DNA from: Oehlia diaphana
Taxonomy: Eukaryota; Glomeromycota; Glomeromycetes; Glomerales; Glomeraceae
DNA length: 64,000 bases
Direction: 5' to 3'
Assembly: GCA_003833135.1 (NCBI GenBank)
Contig: QZLH01000283.1
Location: forward strand, 28,075-92,074
Shown here: positions 10,803 to 23,280 of the stretch, piece by piece
Layout of the letters: each line of letters begins with the position of its first letter
Numbering within the stretch: the first letter of the stretch is position 1
Program-made: the position numbers and the translations under genes
Notes under the pieces: generated by a model
Seen by the model: the letters and a program-made list of their open reading frames with translations, nothing else
Database searches by the model: none
What the model was told of the DNA's origin: nothing

Positions 10803-12341
10803 TCAGTGACTTCTTTTATGACCTTTTTTTAAAAAATAAAAAAAAAAATATATAATAATAATAAATAAATAAACAAACAAATAACAAATAAATAATTGAT
10901 ATATATAAAATAAAAAATTTTTTTTATATATATAAAATAAAGACTCCCCTCCCCCTTCTCCCCCTCCCCCTTCTCTTTCAATAGATCTCATACCCCACGA
11001 TTCCCCTTAACCATACTTAAATAACATTCATATTTAACCATATAAAATATAATAATGTAACTAAATATAGAAATGTAAATCAAATTATATTTGTACCAGT
11101 GAGATTCTTAGACTAAAGCGCGTTCTTGATTAAATGACTACATAATAATAATAATAATAATAATAAATAATAATAATAAATAATAATAATTTATAAAAGG
11201 GTTTAAATATTATTTATTACAGTAAAGAATTTAATGACCCTTTTTATATAAATATTAGATTGTTTACTTGGCGTTTTCATAAGAGAAACGCGAAAGATTA
11301 CACAATTAAATCACCACTCGTGAAAACAGATCTAAAATAATAAATTGATTGTTCTTTATCTTTGACAATTAATTAATGGGCGTAAAAAAAAAAAAAAAGA
11401 TAGCCGGATTATGTTTACTCTCGAATTTTATGCATACTCTATCAAAGGTACTATTTTGAATGTTATAAATTAATTCAAGGGGAGATAAACAAAGGATGAA
11501 TCAATTACCAAACATTAACGAGAAATTTGGTAAATGAATGATAAAAATGGACGACAAATTCTGATCGTACCATTTTTCATTCCTACTGCAGATACTATGA
11601 GTTAATGAAGAAAAGAATGTACGTGATTTTTATGGTTTTATGTACTAACATTAGTTTATTACACAAATCATAAGAATATAAGATTATTTATTATTCAGAA
11701 TATTTGTAAAAAAAAACAATATATATATATATGTGTGTGTATATATATATATGTATATGTGTATATGTATATATATATATAATATATATGTTGTGAAACT
11801 ATTTCCAAAAGAAAAATAGTTGATGTTATTTTATTTAATAAAGTACGAATTGTTTTACTATTTTTATCATTATTTACTCCTGAAACTTAATGCATAAGAT
11901 GTAATATAATTGTGAAACAAACAAAAATAATTATGTATAAATTATTTAAGAATTTTTTTAAACCCGACGCGCTAAAATCACGTGATGAGTGATTTTTTCA
12001 CGGTAAGAAATTTAAATTTATTAGATAAAAAAAAATATCGACGATAGATACTAAGTACGATAAAATACGAAAAATTAAAAGCGAACGCGAAATATAAATA
12101 AAATAAAACATAAGCATACTTATAACATATTTAACATATTTGAAAACTTAAAAAACCTTATTATCTATTAATAGATTAACTATATGAAACATATTTTTGG
12201 CTTTGCTAAATAACTGAGAAAGCTTTTTCCCCAAATAAAACGAAATGAAATAAATAAAAAAAGAATATCGAAAGTAAATAATCTTAATTATATCTCTACA
12301 TATTGAAAATTCATGTGTATCGTTATAAATATATATAAATC
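10462..12341. other. Spacer with microsatellites
   Basis: Holds long T and A runs (10710-10800), an (AAT)n stretch near 11140-11195 and a TA/TG microsatellite near 11718-11790. No coding frame is supported. Confidence 0.6.
10943..10979 (-). repeat. C/T-only tract; G-quadruplex motif on the minus strand
   Basis: The plus strand is pure C and T for about 36 bases. The minus strand has four G-runs of 4-5 separated by loops of 1, 4 and 1 bases, a canonical quadruplex pattern. It stands out sharply in this AT-rich window. Confidence 0.6.
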
Positions 12342-13088
12342 TTAAATTTGTTGTTTTTCTTCGCTATTTTGTGGTGACCAAAGGATATAATCATTTTCAT
12401 TAAAATAATCGGTAGTGAATTGATCAATAGCTGAATTAATTGGTGCAAAATTCTGTTGAATTAATTCTTGTGATGCTGAAAATTCTTGATCAAATTGTTG
12501 ATCAAATTCTTGATTGTATTGTTGCACAGAAATAGCCTGATCACCAAGATTTGAAGATAATGAATTATATTGAGTAGTAATATCATAAACTTGATATTGA
12601 TTAGAATTATTAGAAACGATATCAGGGAACCAAATTCCCGTCGGCATAGTCGAAAGCTGTTGTGGAATATAAGATGTTGAATTGTGAAAATTATAAGGTA
12701 ATCCTAAATAATTTGATCTAATCATGGCGTTATTATTAAGATTGTTAAGATTGTTTTTATATTCTTTATATCTTTTTTGACGTTGAGAAATTATAATTCT
12801 TTCAACTTCACGAGCAATCTGTTTATAAGCTTCTTTAACTTCCTTGGAAGCCGCTTTCCAAGATAATCCTGCCATGGAAGACACGTCGCGCATTTTAAGA
12901 TTATAATTACAAATTTGTAAATAATTTACAAAAGCTTTTCTATATACGAAGAAAGCATTGGGACTTTTAGCTGTCACTCTTTCAGGGGATCTTTTATCGA
13001 TAAGATCCTGTGCCGAAATAATTGGAGGAAAAGGGAGAGTAATAATTTTGGTAGTTGGAGAATTGTTATCGGAATTTTGTGATGCCAT
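12342..13088 (-). CDS. MATA_HMG-type HMG-box protein 1
   Basis: Putative sequence-specific DNA-binding regulator of 248 aa, single exon. An HMG box of the MATA_HMG class spans about residues 33-106: KSPNAFFVYRKAFVNYLQ, then helix 2 MRDVSSMAGLSWKAASKEVK and helix 3 AYKQIAREVERIIISQ. It is preceded by LPFPPIISAQDLIDKR, a motif shared with the second HMG gene at 17330. The C-terminal half is Gln/Asn-rich and likely disordered. MATA_HMG proteins are greatly expanded in Rhizophagus, and whether any controls mating is unresolved (background knowledge). It points away from its paralogue, with start codons 4.2 kb apart. A nuclear location is inferred from the domain. Confidence 0.85.
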   Translation of the reverse strand: MASQNSDNNSPTTKIITLPFPPIISAQDLIDKRSPERVTAKSPNAFFVYRKAFVNYLQICNYNLKMRDVSSMAGLSWKAASKEVKEAYKQIAREVERIIISQRQKRYKEYKNNLNNLNNNAMIRSNYLGLPYNFHNSTSYIPQQLSTMPTGIWFPDIVSNNSNQYQVYDITTQYNSLSSNLGDQAISVQQYNQEFDQQFDQEFSASQELIQQNFAPINSAIDQFTTDYFNENDYILWSPQNSEEKQQI

Positions 13089-13122
13089 TTTTTATCATAA
13101 GGTTAACCTTTTTTTTGGAATT

Positions 13123-13153
<31 letters not shown>

Positions 13154-15749
13154 TTAGGAATGAACAATCTCACTTTCCCTGATTTTCAGAAAAAAAAGAT
13201 TTTATTTATATTTAATTTATTTATTTAATAATTGAATAAAATCTTTGAATAATAGTAAAGATGATTATCTTATTTGATAGGTTTAAGTTGTGTATAAATA
13301 TATAAAAAAAAAAAGATAAAAAAAAAAAATGTACACAATGTACATATATGCCGCCAAATTATAATTAAATTTCAACAATTAAAAATAATTGTCGGAATTA
13401 ATCGTTTATTCCGTAATTTTTCGGGTCTAAATTATTTTTAGGAAGAACACCAAGTTTTTTTGTTTGATATTATTGTTTGATATTGAAACCAATTGAATTT
13501 GAAACCATATTTTTTTCTCAAAGATACAAACAATGTGTTATATAGAGTTTTCTATAAAAAAAAAATATCATTTATTGACTAATTAGTTTGAACTATTATA
13601 TAGGAATTATAACTCTTATAATTTTAAATAATAATTTTTATAATGACCGGAGTATAATTACCACAATAATGCATAGCCACTGAATTTTCGTTCCAAAAAA
13701 GATAAACAAATTAAAACAAGAATTTTATTTTCATTTCCTGTGGTGGCTGTGATGGTTTTTTCTTAAAAAATTGAAGTAAATGGATTGATTATACAACGAA
13801 CTAATTTAATTATTAAAAGAGAAAATCAATTGATCTGTTTTACTTTACACTATTAGTGATTGGACTTTCAATTATTATTGACATATTCTAATATGGTAAC
13901 TAAAACGAATATTGGCATCATTTTTCACCATAAAAGATATAATTACTTTTTTATTTAAAAAAGTTTAACGCTTTGATTAACAGATTTCTAATTTAGTTAT
14001 CGAAAAAAAGTACAAAATATGTATAATTCAATTGTAGTGCATAGAAAATATAAAATCTTTATAAACATATCATAAGTGTTATTAGTTAACAAGGTAATAA
14101 TGCACATTATAAATGCTTCAATAAAAATAAAAATTAAACCAATTATTATTTACATATTACGTACGTGACATCGTGACGCGCTCAAAAAGGGACAAAATCA
14201 GTTAATTAATATATATATATATATATATCAGATATTTAATATAAAAAGATCGATGTAACTTTAAAATTTTTATAAAAAAAAAAATTGTATTAAAATAAAT
14301 ATAAATAAATAAACCTTTTTTAATAATCAAAAAAAGAAAAAAAAAACGGGAATTTATTTGATGAGCCTTACCGTTTAAAGTTTTAAATCATGTATTTGAT
14401 CGATTGAAGGAGTTTTTTCGGCAAAACACCGCTCCGGAGATAGAGAATTATATAGTAAAGTAAGAGACAATATCAAGAAAATAAGTTTATACTTATTTCA
14501 ATTTTCAAATCTATTACATTTATATTATTTTTTATTTCATTTATTTTAGTAGAAAATTTTACCCTGTTACATGTTTATTATATATTTTAAAAATATTAAC
14601 CTTAAAGACATTTAATAACTGAAATCATGTGATATATTCGATGAATGAAAAAAATTTTATCAAAGTATTTTTTCATTTATAATAAATTTTCTTGACCATT
14701 ATCGTCTCGAAAAATCCGCAAATTTTATTATGATTATGCGCAATAGCTTTCTTTTTGATTCCTTTATCAATTGTTTGCGTAATTTGCGCAATTCTTGCAT
14801 TTTGTCTTTATGTTTGATATTGTTTCCTATTAAGTAAATTCCGATAAATCGGAGTATTCTTTTGACATACTATATCTCCGAATCGCCTTACTCATTAATG
14901 GGAAATAATTTTATTTTTTTTTTCTGAATAAAAAGACGAATTCTTGGGGAAGACTGACGTATTGAACACATTGTCTTTATTCCTTTTCAGTTCTAGTCGG
15001 ATTTATCAAGGGAAATATCGTAATTATCGATTTTCGTTTCGAATTCCAAGAAGAAATGTCAAAGAAATGGAATATATTATTGACCTAATGAAATATCATC
15101 TGTATTTTTGGCATTTTTTTTTTTGATACGGCTACACCAGCCAATCATATTGTATTGCTGCGCCTTTAAATAAAGCGTGTGCCACAAACACTGGATAGCT
15201 TTAGTATTGATTAGCCACACATACACACATAAAGGAGTTGAACACAGAAAGATCATTTCCTTTTTTGTTATTATTATGCGCAGCTCCAAGAACTCCGTTA
15301 CGCCATTTTTTTCCATTGAAATGGATTAATTTCATCATATTTATGAAAGCGAAGAATTTTTAAAATGTCATAACAATTAATTCTGATTTGGAAATCATTT
15401 CCGGTAATCTTTTTTTTTCACGCAGAAAATTTAATTCATGTTTCCATAATTGTTTTTGTGAAATGCAACCCTGTCACACCCAATCAGAATCTGCCATCTT
15501 TATTTCTACAAATTAAACGTACGTGAACTACCCGGTAGTTTTTTAAAATTTTTGATCGATGTTTTGGGGTCTATCTGTCGGTTGGGGGGTATAACATTAT
15601 GTTGACATACAGTATAAAATGACTATATAAATTTTAGAATAACTTTATTTATTAGGAAAAATGAATTACGACAAATTTAGCATAAAAAGAATCTTCTAAA
15701 ACAATTTAAAATTCCATTGGTTCTTTCTGCATTTAGATTAAGAACGAAT

Positions 15750-15822
15750 ATAAATCTATTATAATCGATCTCCTGGTAATTTCTGGTATTTTAGTAATAG
15801 TTTATGTAAAATCTCATCACGC

Positions 15823-15873
<51 letters not shown>

Positions 15874-16436
15874 AAAAATAAAAAAAAAAAAAAAAAAAAA
15901 AAAGAAGCATCCAAAATCTATCGTCGAAGCATTCCATTTGCGGAAAACAAACTAGTATGATNNNNNNNNNNNNNNNNNNNNNNNNNNNNNNNNNNNNNNN
16001 NNNNNNNNNNNNNNNNNNNNNNNNNNNNNNNNNNNNNNNNNNNNNNNNNNNNNNNNNNNNNNNNNNNNNNNNNNNNNNNNNNNNNNNNNNNNNNNNNNNN
16101 NNNNNNNNNNNNNNNNNNNNNNNNNNNNNNNNNNNNNNNNNNNNNNNNNNNNNNNNNNNNNNNNNNNNNNNNNNNNNNNNNNNNNNNNNNNNNNNNNNNN
16201 NNNNNNNNNNNNNNNNNNNNNNNNNNNNNNNNNNNNNNNNNNNNNNNNNNNNNNNNNNNNNNNNNNNNNNNNNNNNNNNNNNNNNNNNNNNNNNNNNNNN
16301 NNNNNNNNNNNNNNNNNNNNNNNNNNNNNNNNNNNNNNNNNNNNNNNNNNNNNNNNNNNNNATAAAAATATATTATAAAAGATCACCTGGTAATTTCTGG
16401 TATTATAGTAATAGTTTATGAAAAATCAAATCAAGC

Positions 16437-16469
<33 letters not shown>

Positions 16470-16524
16470 AGCATCCAAAATCTATCGTCGAAGCATTCCA
16501 TTTGCGGAAAACAAACTAGTATGA
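15750..16524. repeat. Duplicated segment on both sides of an assembly gap
   Basis: A block of about 190 bp (15767-15961) recurs after the gap (16380-16524). Left of each poly-A tract the copies differ at several sites (TCTCCTGGTAATTTCTGG versus TCACCTGGTAATTTCTGG). Right of it, from GAAGCATCCAAAATCTATCG to ACAAACTAGTATGAT, they are identical. It may be a true tandem duplication or an unresolved scaffold overlap caused by the homopolymer. Confidence 0.8.
15962..16361. other. Assembly gap (400 N)
   Basis: Exactly 400 undetermined bases, a round number that suggests a nominal or estimated gap. Frames through it are meaningless. Confidence 0.99.
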
Positions 16525-17329
16525 TAATCAAAGAAAGTATAAATTTAGCATGTGATTACCTACAAAGACAAAGAATTAACAATTGGGGATCTGAGAAAAG
16601 GGGAGGAACCTTTTTTCGTACTTTGTTATATAAATCAAAAAGTATAATTGAGTGCCGAGTTTACTTGGTTTTACTTGGTTTCTTATATTTATTCTAGTGA
16701 AACAATTAAAAATATCACCAAAAAAAAAGGTGCCCAAAATTGGTTTAACATTCAAATCCTTGAAATTGATTTAGTGTATATATTTATTTAAATTATTTTT
16801 TATTATGTTTCACAGAATCCCGATATAAAATGAATTTACAACTTTTTTTTTTTATTTATATAAATAATATTATTACTTACAGTATTTATATATATAAAAA
16901 CGCGTCAATATATACTGCGTAAAAGCTGGGAAAAAAATTCCATCATTTTTTGATGATAAGCAAAAGGTATTTTGTGGAACATAACGTGGCACATTGATAA
17001 AATTTACGGAAGAGATTTCCGAGACTTAATTTTACCAAATTTTATCTATTGTTGTACTTCTATAGACAAGTTTAAAAGGTTACTTTATATATTTTAAGCA
17101 GCTGAGTATACAAATTCTGAGTCACACGCACAGTACATTATCGGAATTACAAAAAAAAAAAAAAAAAAATCTCATTTTTGTATAAATATAAGAAATTTTA
17201 TTTCTTTCTTCTTGATTACTTCGAATTTTTTTATTTCACGTTGAAATATTTTATTTTAACTTCCTTTCCTTTGGCGATATATGTTCATAATTTTTTTCAA
17301 CTTTTCATATCTTCAGAAATAAAAAAAAA

Positions 17330-17998
17330 ATGAAAATGAGCATAGCGAATCCTGAAGACATAAAAGTACCGTTTCCTCCTCAAATCAAAGCAGAAGATAT
17401 TCTCGAAAAACGTAGACAAAATCGAAAATCAGCAAAGAGTCCAAATGCATTTTTTATCTATCGTATCGCATATTTGGATCAATTAAGATTACATAACTTA
17501 AGAGTTAAAATGACCGAAATGTCTGGTTATGTTAGTGCTTCTTGGAAGAAAGAACCTTCAAATGTCAAGGCTACTTATAAAGATCTTGCACGTAAAGTTG
17601 AAAGATTAGTCATAGAAGCAAGACAAAAAGCTCTAGTTCAACGTTCACAACCACCAGAACCAGTTTATCTTGAACCATATAATTATAATTATAATGTTAA
17701 TAATAATTATAGTCATAATAATTTTGTTGCTGGAAATCCTTATTATAATAATATCACTTTTTATCAACCGCAACCGTTCGTGCCTTCTCAAAATATCGTA
17801 AATTTCAATTTTGAGAATAATTTTTTCGAAAATATTAATCAATTTTCCCCGACTTTATCGTCAGATGATAATAATTTATCTCCAGCATTCGAAGATATAC
17901 AATTACCTTCAATTAATCGTTTAGAAGGAGAACAACCTTCTTTAAATTTATATAATAACAACAATAATGGCATAAATCTCGATAATATGTTTTATTAA
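17330..17998 (+). CDS. MATA_HMG-type HMG-box protein 2
   Basis: Putative DNA-binding regulator of 222 aa, single exon. The HMG box is at about residues 28-101: KSPNAFFIYRIAYLDQLRLH, MTEMSGYVSASWKKEPSNVK and TYKDLARKVERLVIEARQK. The lead-in VPFPPQIKAEDILEKR matches that of the other HMG gene (LPFPPIISAQDLIDKR), so the two are paralogues with a shared N-terminal motif. The C-terminal half is Asn/Tyr-rich with poly-Asn near the end and ends NNNNNGINLDNMFY. Two nearby ATGs (MKMS) could both serve as start; the first is taken. The gene lies divergent from HMG protein 1. No intron is needed. Confidence 0.85.
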   Translation: MKMSIANPEDIKVPFPPQIKAEDILEKRRQNRKSAKSPNAFFIYRIAYLDQLRLHNLRVKMTEMSGYVSASWKKEPSNVKATYKDLARKVERLVIEARQKALVQRSQPPEPVYLEPYNYNYNVNNNYSHNNFVAGNPYYNNITFYQPQPFVPSQNIVNFNFENNFFENINQFSPTLSSDDNNLSPAFEDIQLPSINRLEGEQPSLNLYNNNNNGINLDNMFY

Positions 17999-20900
17999 AT
18001 TGGCAAAAAAATTAGTAAAAAAATTTAAATCGTTCAAATTTTTCAAATCGTTAAATCGTTTAAAATCCTAAATTTCTTTTTTTTTCATTTTGAAAAAAAA
18101 AAAAGAAAAAATTATTACTATTATTATTTATTATTTATAGCTTTTAGCTTTAATTTTTGTAGAATTTCCCCACCATATGTAAATTTTTTTTCTTTTATTA
18201 AAAATATTACAAAGAAATGACAGTCGTTTTTTCTTTTTCTTTCTTTTAATTTTTAAAAAAAGGAAAAAAACAAATATGATTTAAACAAGTTTATGATCAT
18301 ATGTATTATATGAGTTGTTGCTGCTTTAATATGTTAATATTTGTTTATTATTTATGTTATTTATGCTTGTAATTTTTTTATGTATGAGTGTGTAATTATG
18401 GTTTCCCGTTACGATTTATGGAATAAAAATGATAAGATTAATTTAGTATTGTCAATATTGTCCCACGAAGGGGCTTGCAATCACATGATTTCATAATATA
18501 AATAATACAAATAAAATACTATAAAGAAAACCATTATGACCATCTTTCCAAACTACTATAAAAATAGCTTTGGCTGTTTGGCTGGACCTGGTCGCACCTA
18601 AACTGCCTATATTTTAGGGTGGCTGTCAGTTTGTTTCTTTATGATGATACTTTATACATTCCCAATTCGTTGGGTCAATACTGAAAGTTGTATGAGCGCC
18701 ACTGGCGTTCCTTTATTGACGTAAAAAATGGAAACTGCTATAAAAATAGTAATAAATTACTATTTAAGCGAGAGTAAAAAAAAACAAGTAAGCATTCGAA
18801 CGTTATTAATATGAGGTATTTTTATTTTAATTTTTTTCCTTATTTTCACACCTTTAATCCAAATATTACGTATAAAATATTACGTTATGATCGAATATGT
18901 TTGATTGTTATTAACATTAGTAGATACCTTTATCCACAAAAAAAAATTATACTTTTTAATCTTTGTTTAGGAAATTGAGAAAACAAAAGATAAAAAGTTA
19001 GACAAGTTTAAACTCATGTAGATTTACGTAATAACGTTTCCTTGATTGATAATGAGAATGTAATCTGGATTTGAGAATTGACTGTGAACTTAAAAAAGAA
19101 AAATGCTAGTTCACATGATGAATTACCTTCCCTATAAAAAAAATTCTGGAAAAAAAACTCCGATTAGTTTTTTTGTTCCGAGGAAAACTCTGACATGTGA
19201 TCATTTTTCTGGAAAATTTTTTATAGGGTTTCCTTGTAAATGTTATAAAATTTTGTCAATTATAACGTTACAGTTAATTATAATAGGATTCGAGCAAACT
19301 AATACGTCTGTAGTAATAAAACAGGGTTGCTTTAGTTAATTTATTTATCAAAGAAATATTTTTGAATATATATGCAGTGAAATTCAATATACTGGACCAG
19401 TTAGTTCCATTAGTAAAATTTTCTAAAAATCCATTATATCAAAAGTCCATTATATCAAAAAATCCGTTTTATCATAAAATCCGTTATATCGAGATTAGAT
19501 TCCGTCCCAGTCCTAATTTCGTTACTACTTATGGTTCACGTATTACCTTTCTAACAAATATTTTCGTCAATTTGGACTATTGAACTTAATTTTATTATTA
19601 TTAATTCAATTTTAAGAATATCATATGATATTCAAAGTTCTGTCATCGGTACTAATTTTGGATTTGTTAACCTAAATAGTAAAAGATACCGTACATGCTA
19701 ATAAATGAATAAATATATATTGACATCAAAAAAAATAAAAAATAAAAAATAATAATAATAACATTCAACGATTATTCAAATTTGTACTTAAAAGCATTAT
19801 ATTAAAAATTCGTAAAATATACGTATGTACATTACCATTAATAATAATAAAAAATAAATAAGGCCGGATTAGCTCCTAGTACTGATTAGACTAGTGATTA
19901 ATGTATTTAATAGAACATCTTAACATATAAAGAAATTTAATCAAATGAGAAATTATGGAAGAATTTACATCTAGAATTCCACGAATTTTTAACGATAAAA
20001 TAGATTGTATAGGATATATGTATTTATATATATATATATATATTAATGAGAACAATACAAAATGTTGTTTGGATTGCGATTATAAAATGTCTGTTTAAAA
20101 ATCATTATATAATTGTTCAAATAACGAGCATATATAGTTAGTAAATTGGCGTTTTATTTACATCTATTTTAAAACAATAAATACAAATGGCAGATCGATT
20201 TTGGTAAATAAAAAGGTCGATTATTATAATACAGTATGCAAAATGTAAAGTAACGTTGGGCGAACAGCGTTCAATAAGATTTTACTACGCCTAATAAAAT
20301 CATTTTTAAGGTTATTTACCAACATTTATTAAAAATTTTGGCCAATAATGATTATAAATCTGGTCAAAATAATGGGCAAAGTAAATTTTTACCCAAATAA
20401 AAGTTTTTTGAATGTAAAAAAAAAAAAACAAACTCCGATTATACTTTTAAAAAATTTCATATTAAGCCGTATTTTAGAAATGGTTTCACAAACGCAGAAA
20501 AAAAAAAAAATTTTAACTTTCAAATTATTGCGGTCCACTCGTTCTCATTATGCTCAACATTCCTCAAATTCTCACGCACGTACCTATTTTTCCATTTTCA
20601 AAACAATGATGAAAAATTTCAATCAAACAATGCAAATGACTAATGTTTGGTAATATGTCAAATGACAACTGATTCCGTTATGATTTTTCTTGATCTTGCG
20701 CAGTTTCTTGTCATTATGACAAATCATTTCTAAAAATAATTCATTTTAAAGAGACTTTAATCTTATTTTGGATATTAAACATATTGTTTTTTAATATTAT
20801 GAATGATGAATATTTTGAGTAAGTTTAAAAATTTTTTAATTTAATAAATAAACGATGAAAATAAATAATCGATAAACGATAAAATAAATAAACGATAAAA

Positions 20901-21930
20901 TCTTATTTTCTAAATTAGGATCATACTTATTTCTTTCGAATGAAACGATGAGGACTCGTTCTTTCCATTCTTTCTATGACTTAAAGAATTTTAAATTTAC
21001 GCGTGTAGATTTTCAGTTGATTTTTACATTAAAGGAAATATAAGGCAGGAAATAAGGTTGATAATACCTTTCGCCGTGATTCTAGCATATTTGATCTCAT
21101 GTTCTATGCGGAATTATTCATTTCTTTCTTTTTTCTTTCTATCTATAATAAATTAAGATAATTATAGTAACAAAGCTGATTTGCTAAGTGGCATATTATT
21201 GCATATTATTTTATTATTACTAAATATGAAAGAACGGAGTATTCGGAAATCATTCTAATTTTGATTCCATGCCAATTTTTTAGATGATCTTTTAAACCAA
21301 ACCACAATATATTGGGGTAGATCTTCGGATTATGTAATATAAAATTACATAGGAATTTCAATTCCTATATAGCATACTTGAATTAGTTAAAATGCTTTTA
21401 ACTGAGCACATGATTATCAAAACATAATGGTTAGCTTTCTCGTTCAATTTCTCTTTTATAAAAACTCGTATTTCCATTTCTTATTAGGATGAACACTGAT
21501 ATACCACGTTTTATGTAACGCTGGAATTTCTATATTTTTCCCGAATTTGTATTAATTCAAAGTAATGGGCTACTCCATTATTTCTTAATCCCCACTTTCA
21601 AATGAATGAGCACATAATCAATAATTGTTTCCACTTTTAATCGTTTTTTCTTTCAACGTTTCCTAAAAGTCCCTGATTATGTTTATTTATTTATATTTTT
21701 ATATTTTTTTTTATCCACTTATTATGGATACAAGGATCAAAATTCTCCGTAAATTTTTTGGCGTGCCCTGGCATGAGCTCATCACCCTCATTTTGTTTGT
21801 AAGACTTACCTCAAACTCAGGATCAAATTTAGGTTTACATTAAAAAAATTTTCAAATAAAGTTAGTATTCTAACTGTAAATGTAATAAAATATATTTAGT
21901 TGTTTGGCTTTGCTATAAAATATATATTAT

Positions 21931-21967
<37 letters not shown>

Positions 21968-22564
21968 GAAATAAAATTAAAATATTCGGAAGATACACGT
22001 CCGAAATATAAATGTCACCATTTTATATCATTCATAAAAAAAAAAAAAAATATTTTTTAGATTAGTGCTGTACAGGAGAGTCGGGATGTCGGGATTGTTA
22101 TTTAAGGAACGATAAGAAGGCATCAGCAAAAAAAAAAAAAATTCATGAGAATTTACTGTTATTCCAATAAAATTTTTATTTTTTTTTTTTTAAAAAAAAA
22201 AAAAATAATAAATTTATAAAATAACAGTTTCTTTAACGATTTAGATAATAATTTCGCGATTCATTATATCAAAAGTATCTTACCTTATTTATCCTGATTC
22301 CTCTGTTTCTTTCCGTTATTCATAAAAAAAAAAAATTTTTTTTTTTTTTTAAGAGAAAAAAAGGAAAAGCTTCATTTTTTTTTTTTTCTTCTCATACTAA
22401 AAAAAAATAAATAAATAACAATAGAATTCATCTTATTTAACTTGATACTTTTGGATCTTGAATTTTTTTTTTTAAAAAAAAAAAAATTATCGCTCATGTT
22501 CGTATTAAAATTTTTTTTTTTTTTTTTTTTTTTTGTACTAATCGATTACTTTCGTGTGGCGCAG
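17999..22564. other. Long spacer upstream of the kinesin-like gene
   Basis: No supported gene. I searched for the missing first motor exons of the kinesin (a V-R-x-R-P strand and an F-D-x-V-F motif) upstream of 22565 and found none. It contains short tandem repeats near 19430-19500 and 20840-20900 and many A/T runs. Frames near 19103-19583 and 20348-20653 lack any recognisable motif. Confidence 0.45.
19425..19502. repeat. Four imperfect repeats of a TCCRTTWTATCA-like unit
   Basis: AAATCCATTATATCA, AAGTCCATTATATCA, AATCCGTTTTATCA and AAATCCGTTATATCG follow one another with about 17 bp spacing. This pattern is typical of terminal regions of pogo/Tigger-like DNA transposons, but no partner end was found, so it is left as a short repeat. 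Confidence 0.4.
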
Positions 22565-23248
22565 GAAACAACGTGACTGTACTAACATTTGGACATACAT
22601 CATCTGGCAAATCATATACGATGGGAACAACAGAAAAATCAACTCATGAATCAAAGGGAATAATTCCAAGATCAATTACAACATTATTGTCTTGTGTAAA
22701 TTCAACTCAATATAAAACACGTAAACCTTTCATGAAAGTTTCTTTCGTGGAAATATATAACGATGAATCAACAGATTTGCTTTGCGAAGGCGGTGATAGA
22801 AAATTAAACACTTCTTTAACTGGATTACAAGAAATTAGAGTTAATAGTGCTGAAGAAGTTACGGGGTAAGCATACTTTATGAAAAAATTATAGGTAAATA
22901 TTGTACTCGATTCACTAATTTAATTAATCTTTTTTTTTTTTTTAAAGTCTTTTATCCTTAGGACAGTTAAATCGAAGATCAAACGCTCAAGATTTAAATC
23001 GAAATGATCCTGATAACTCACACGTAATTGTTACTTTCACCTTGACTCAACAAAAATTCATACCAAATAATGGACCTTCCACGGGTTCTTCAGATACACC
23101 TCCGTCAACTCCGTCAACTCCAAATAAGGTTTTTTCTCCAAAATTAAATAAACAATTTGATGGTGAATGGGTTACGGTAACAAGTAAATTTCATTTCGTT
23201 GATTTAGCCGGTAACGAAATGGTACGTCATAATTAAAAAAAATTTTAG

Positions 23249-23280
<32 letters not shown>

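Larger units (their letters stand above)
13089..17329. other. Long spacer between the two HMG-box genes
   Basis: No gene supported. It contains a poly-T/A block beside the first HMG gene, scattered (TA)n, a poly-A tract at 15825-15903 and an assembly gap with duplicated flanks. Short frames at 14944-15316 show no family signature and overlap on opposite strands. Confidence 0.5.

Noticed and set aside
15952..16421. Open frames across the N gap on both strands
   Set aside because: They consist of undetermined bases and carry no information.
19103..19583. Two frames of 78 and 73 aa in the spacer before the kinesin
   Set aside because: The second overlaps a short tandem repeat, the first has no recognisable feature, and neither has splice or paralogue support.
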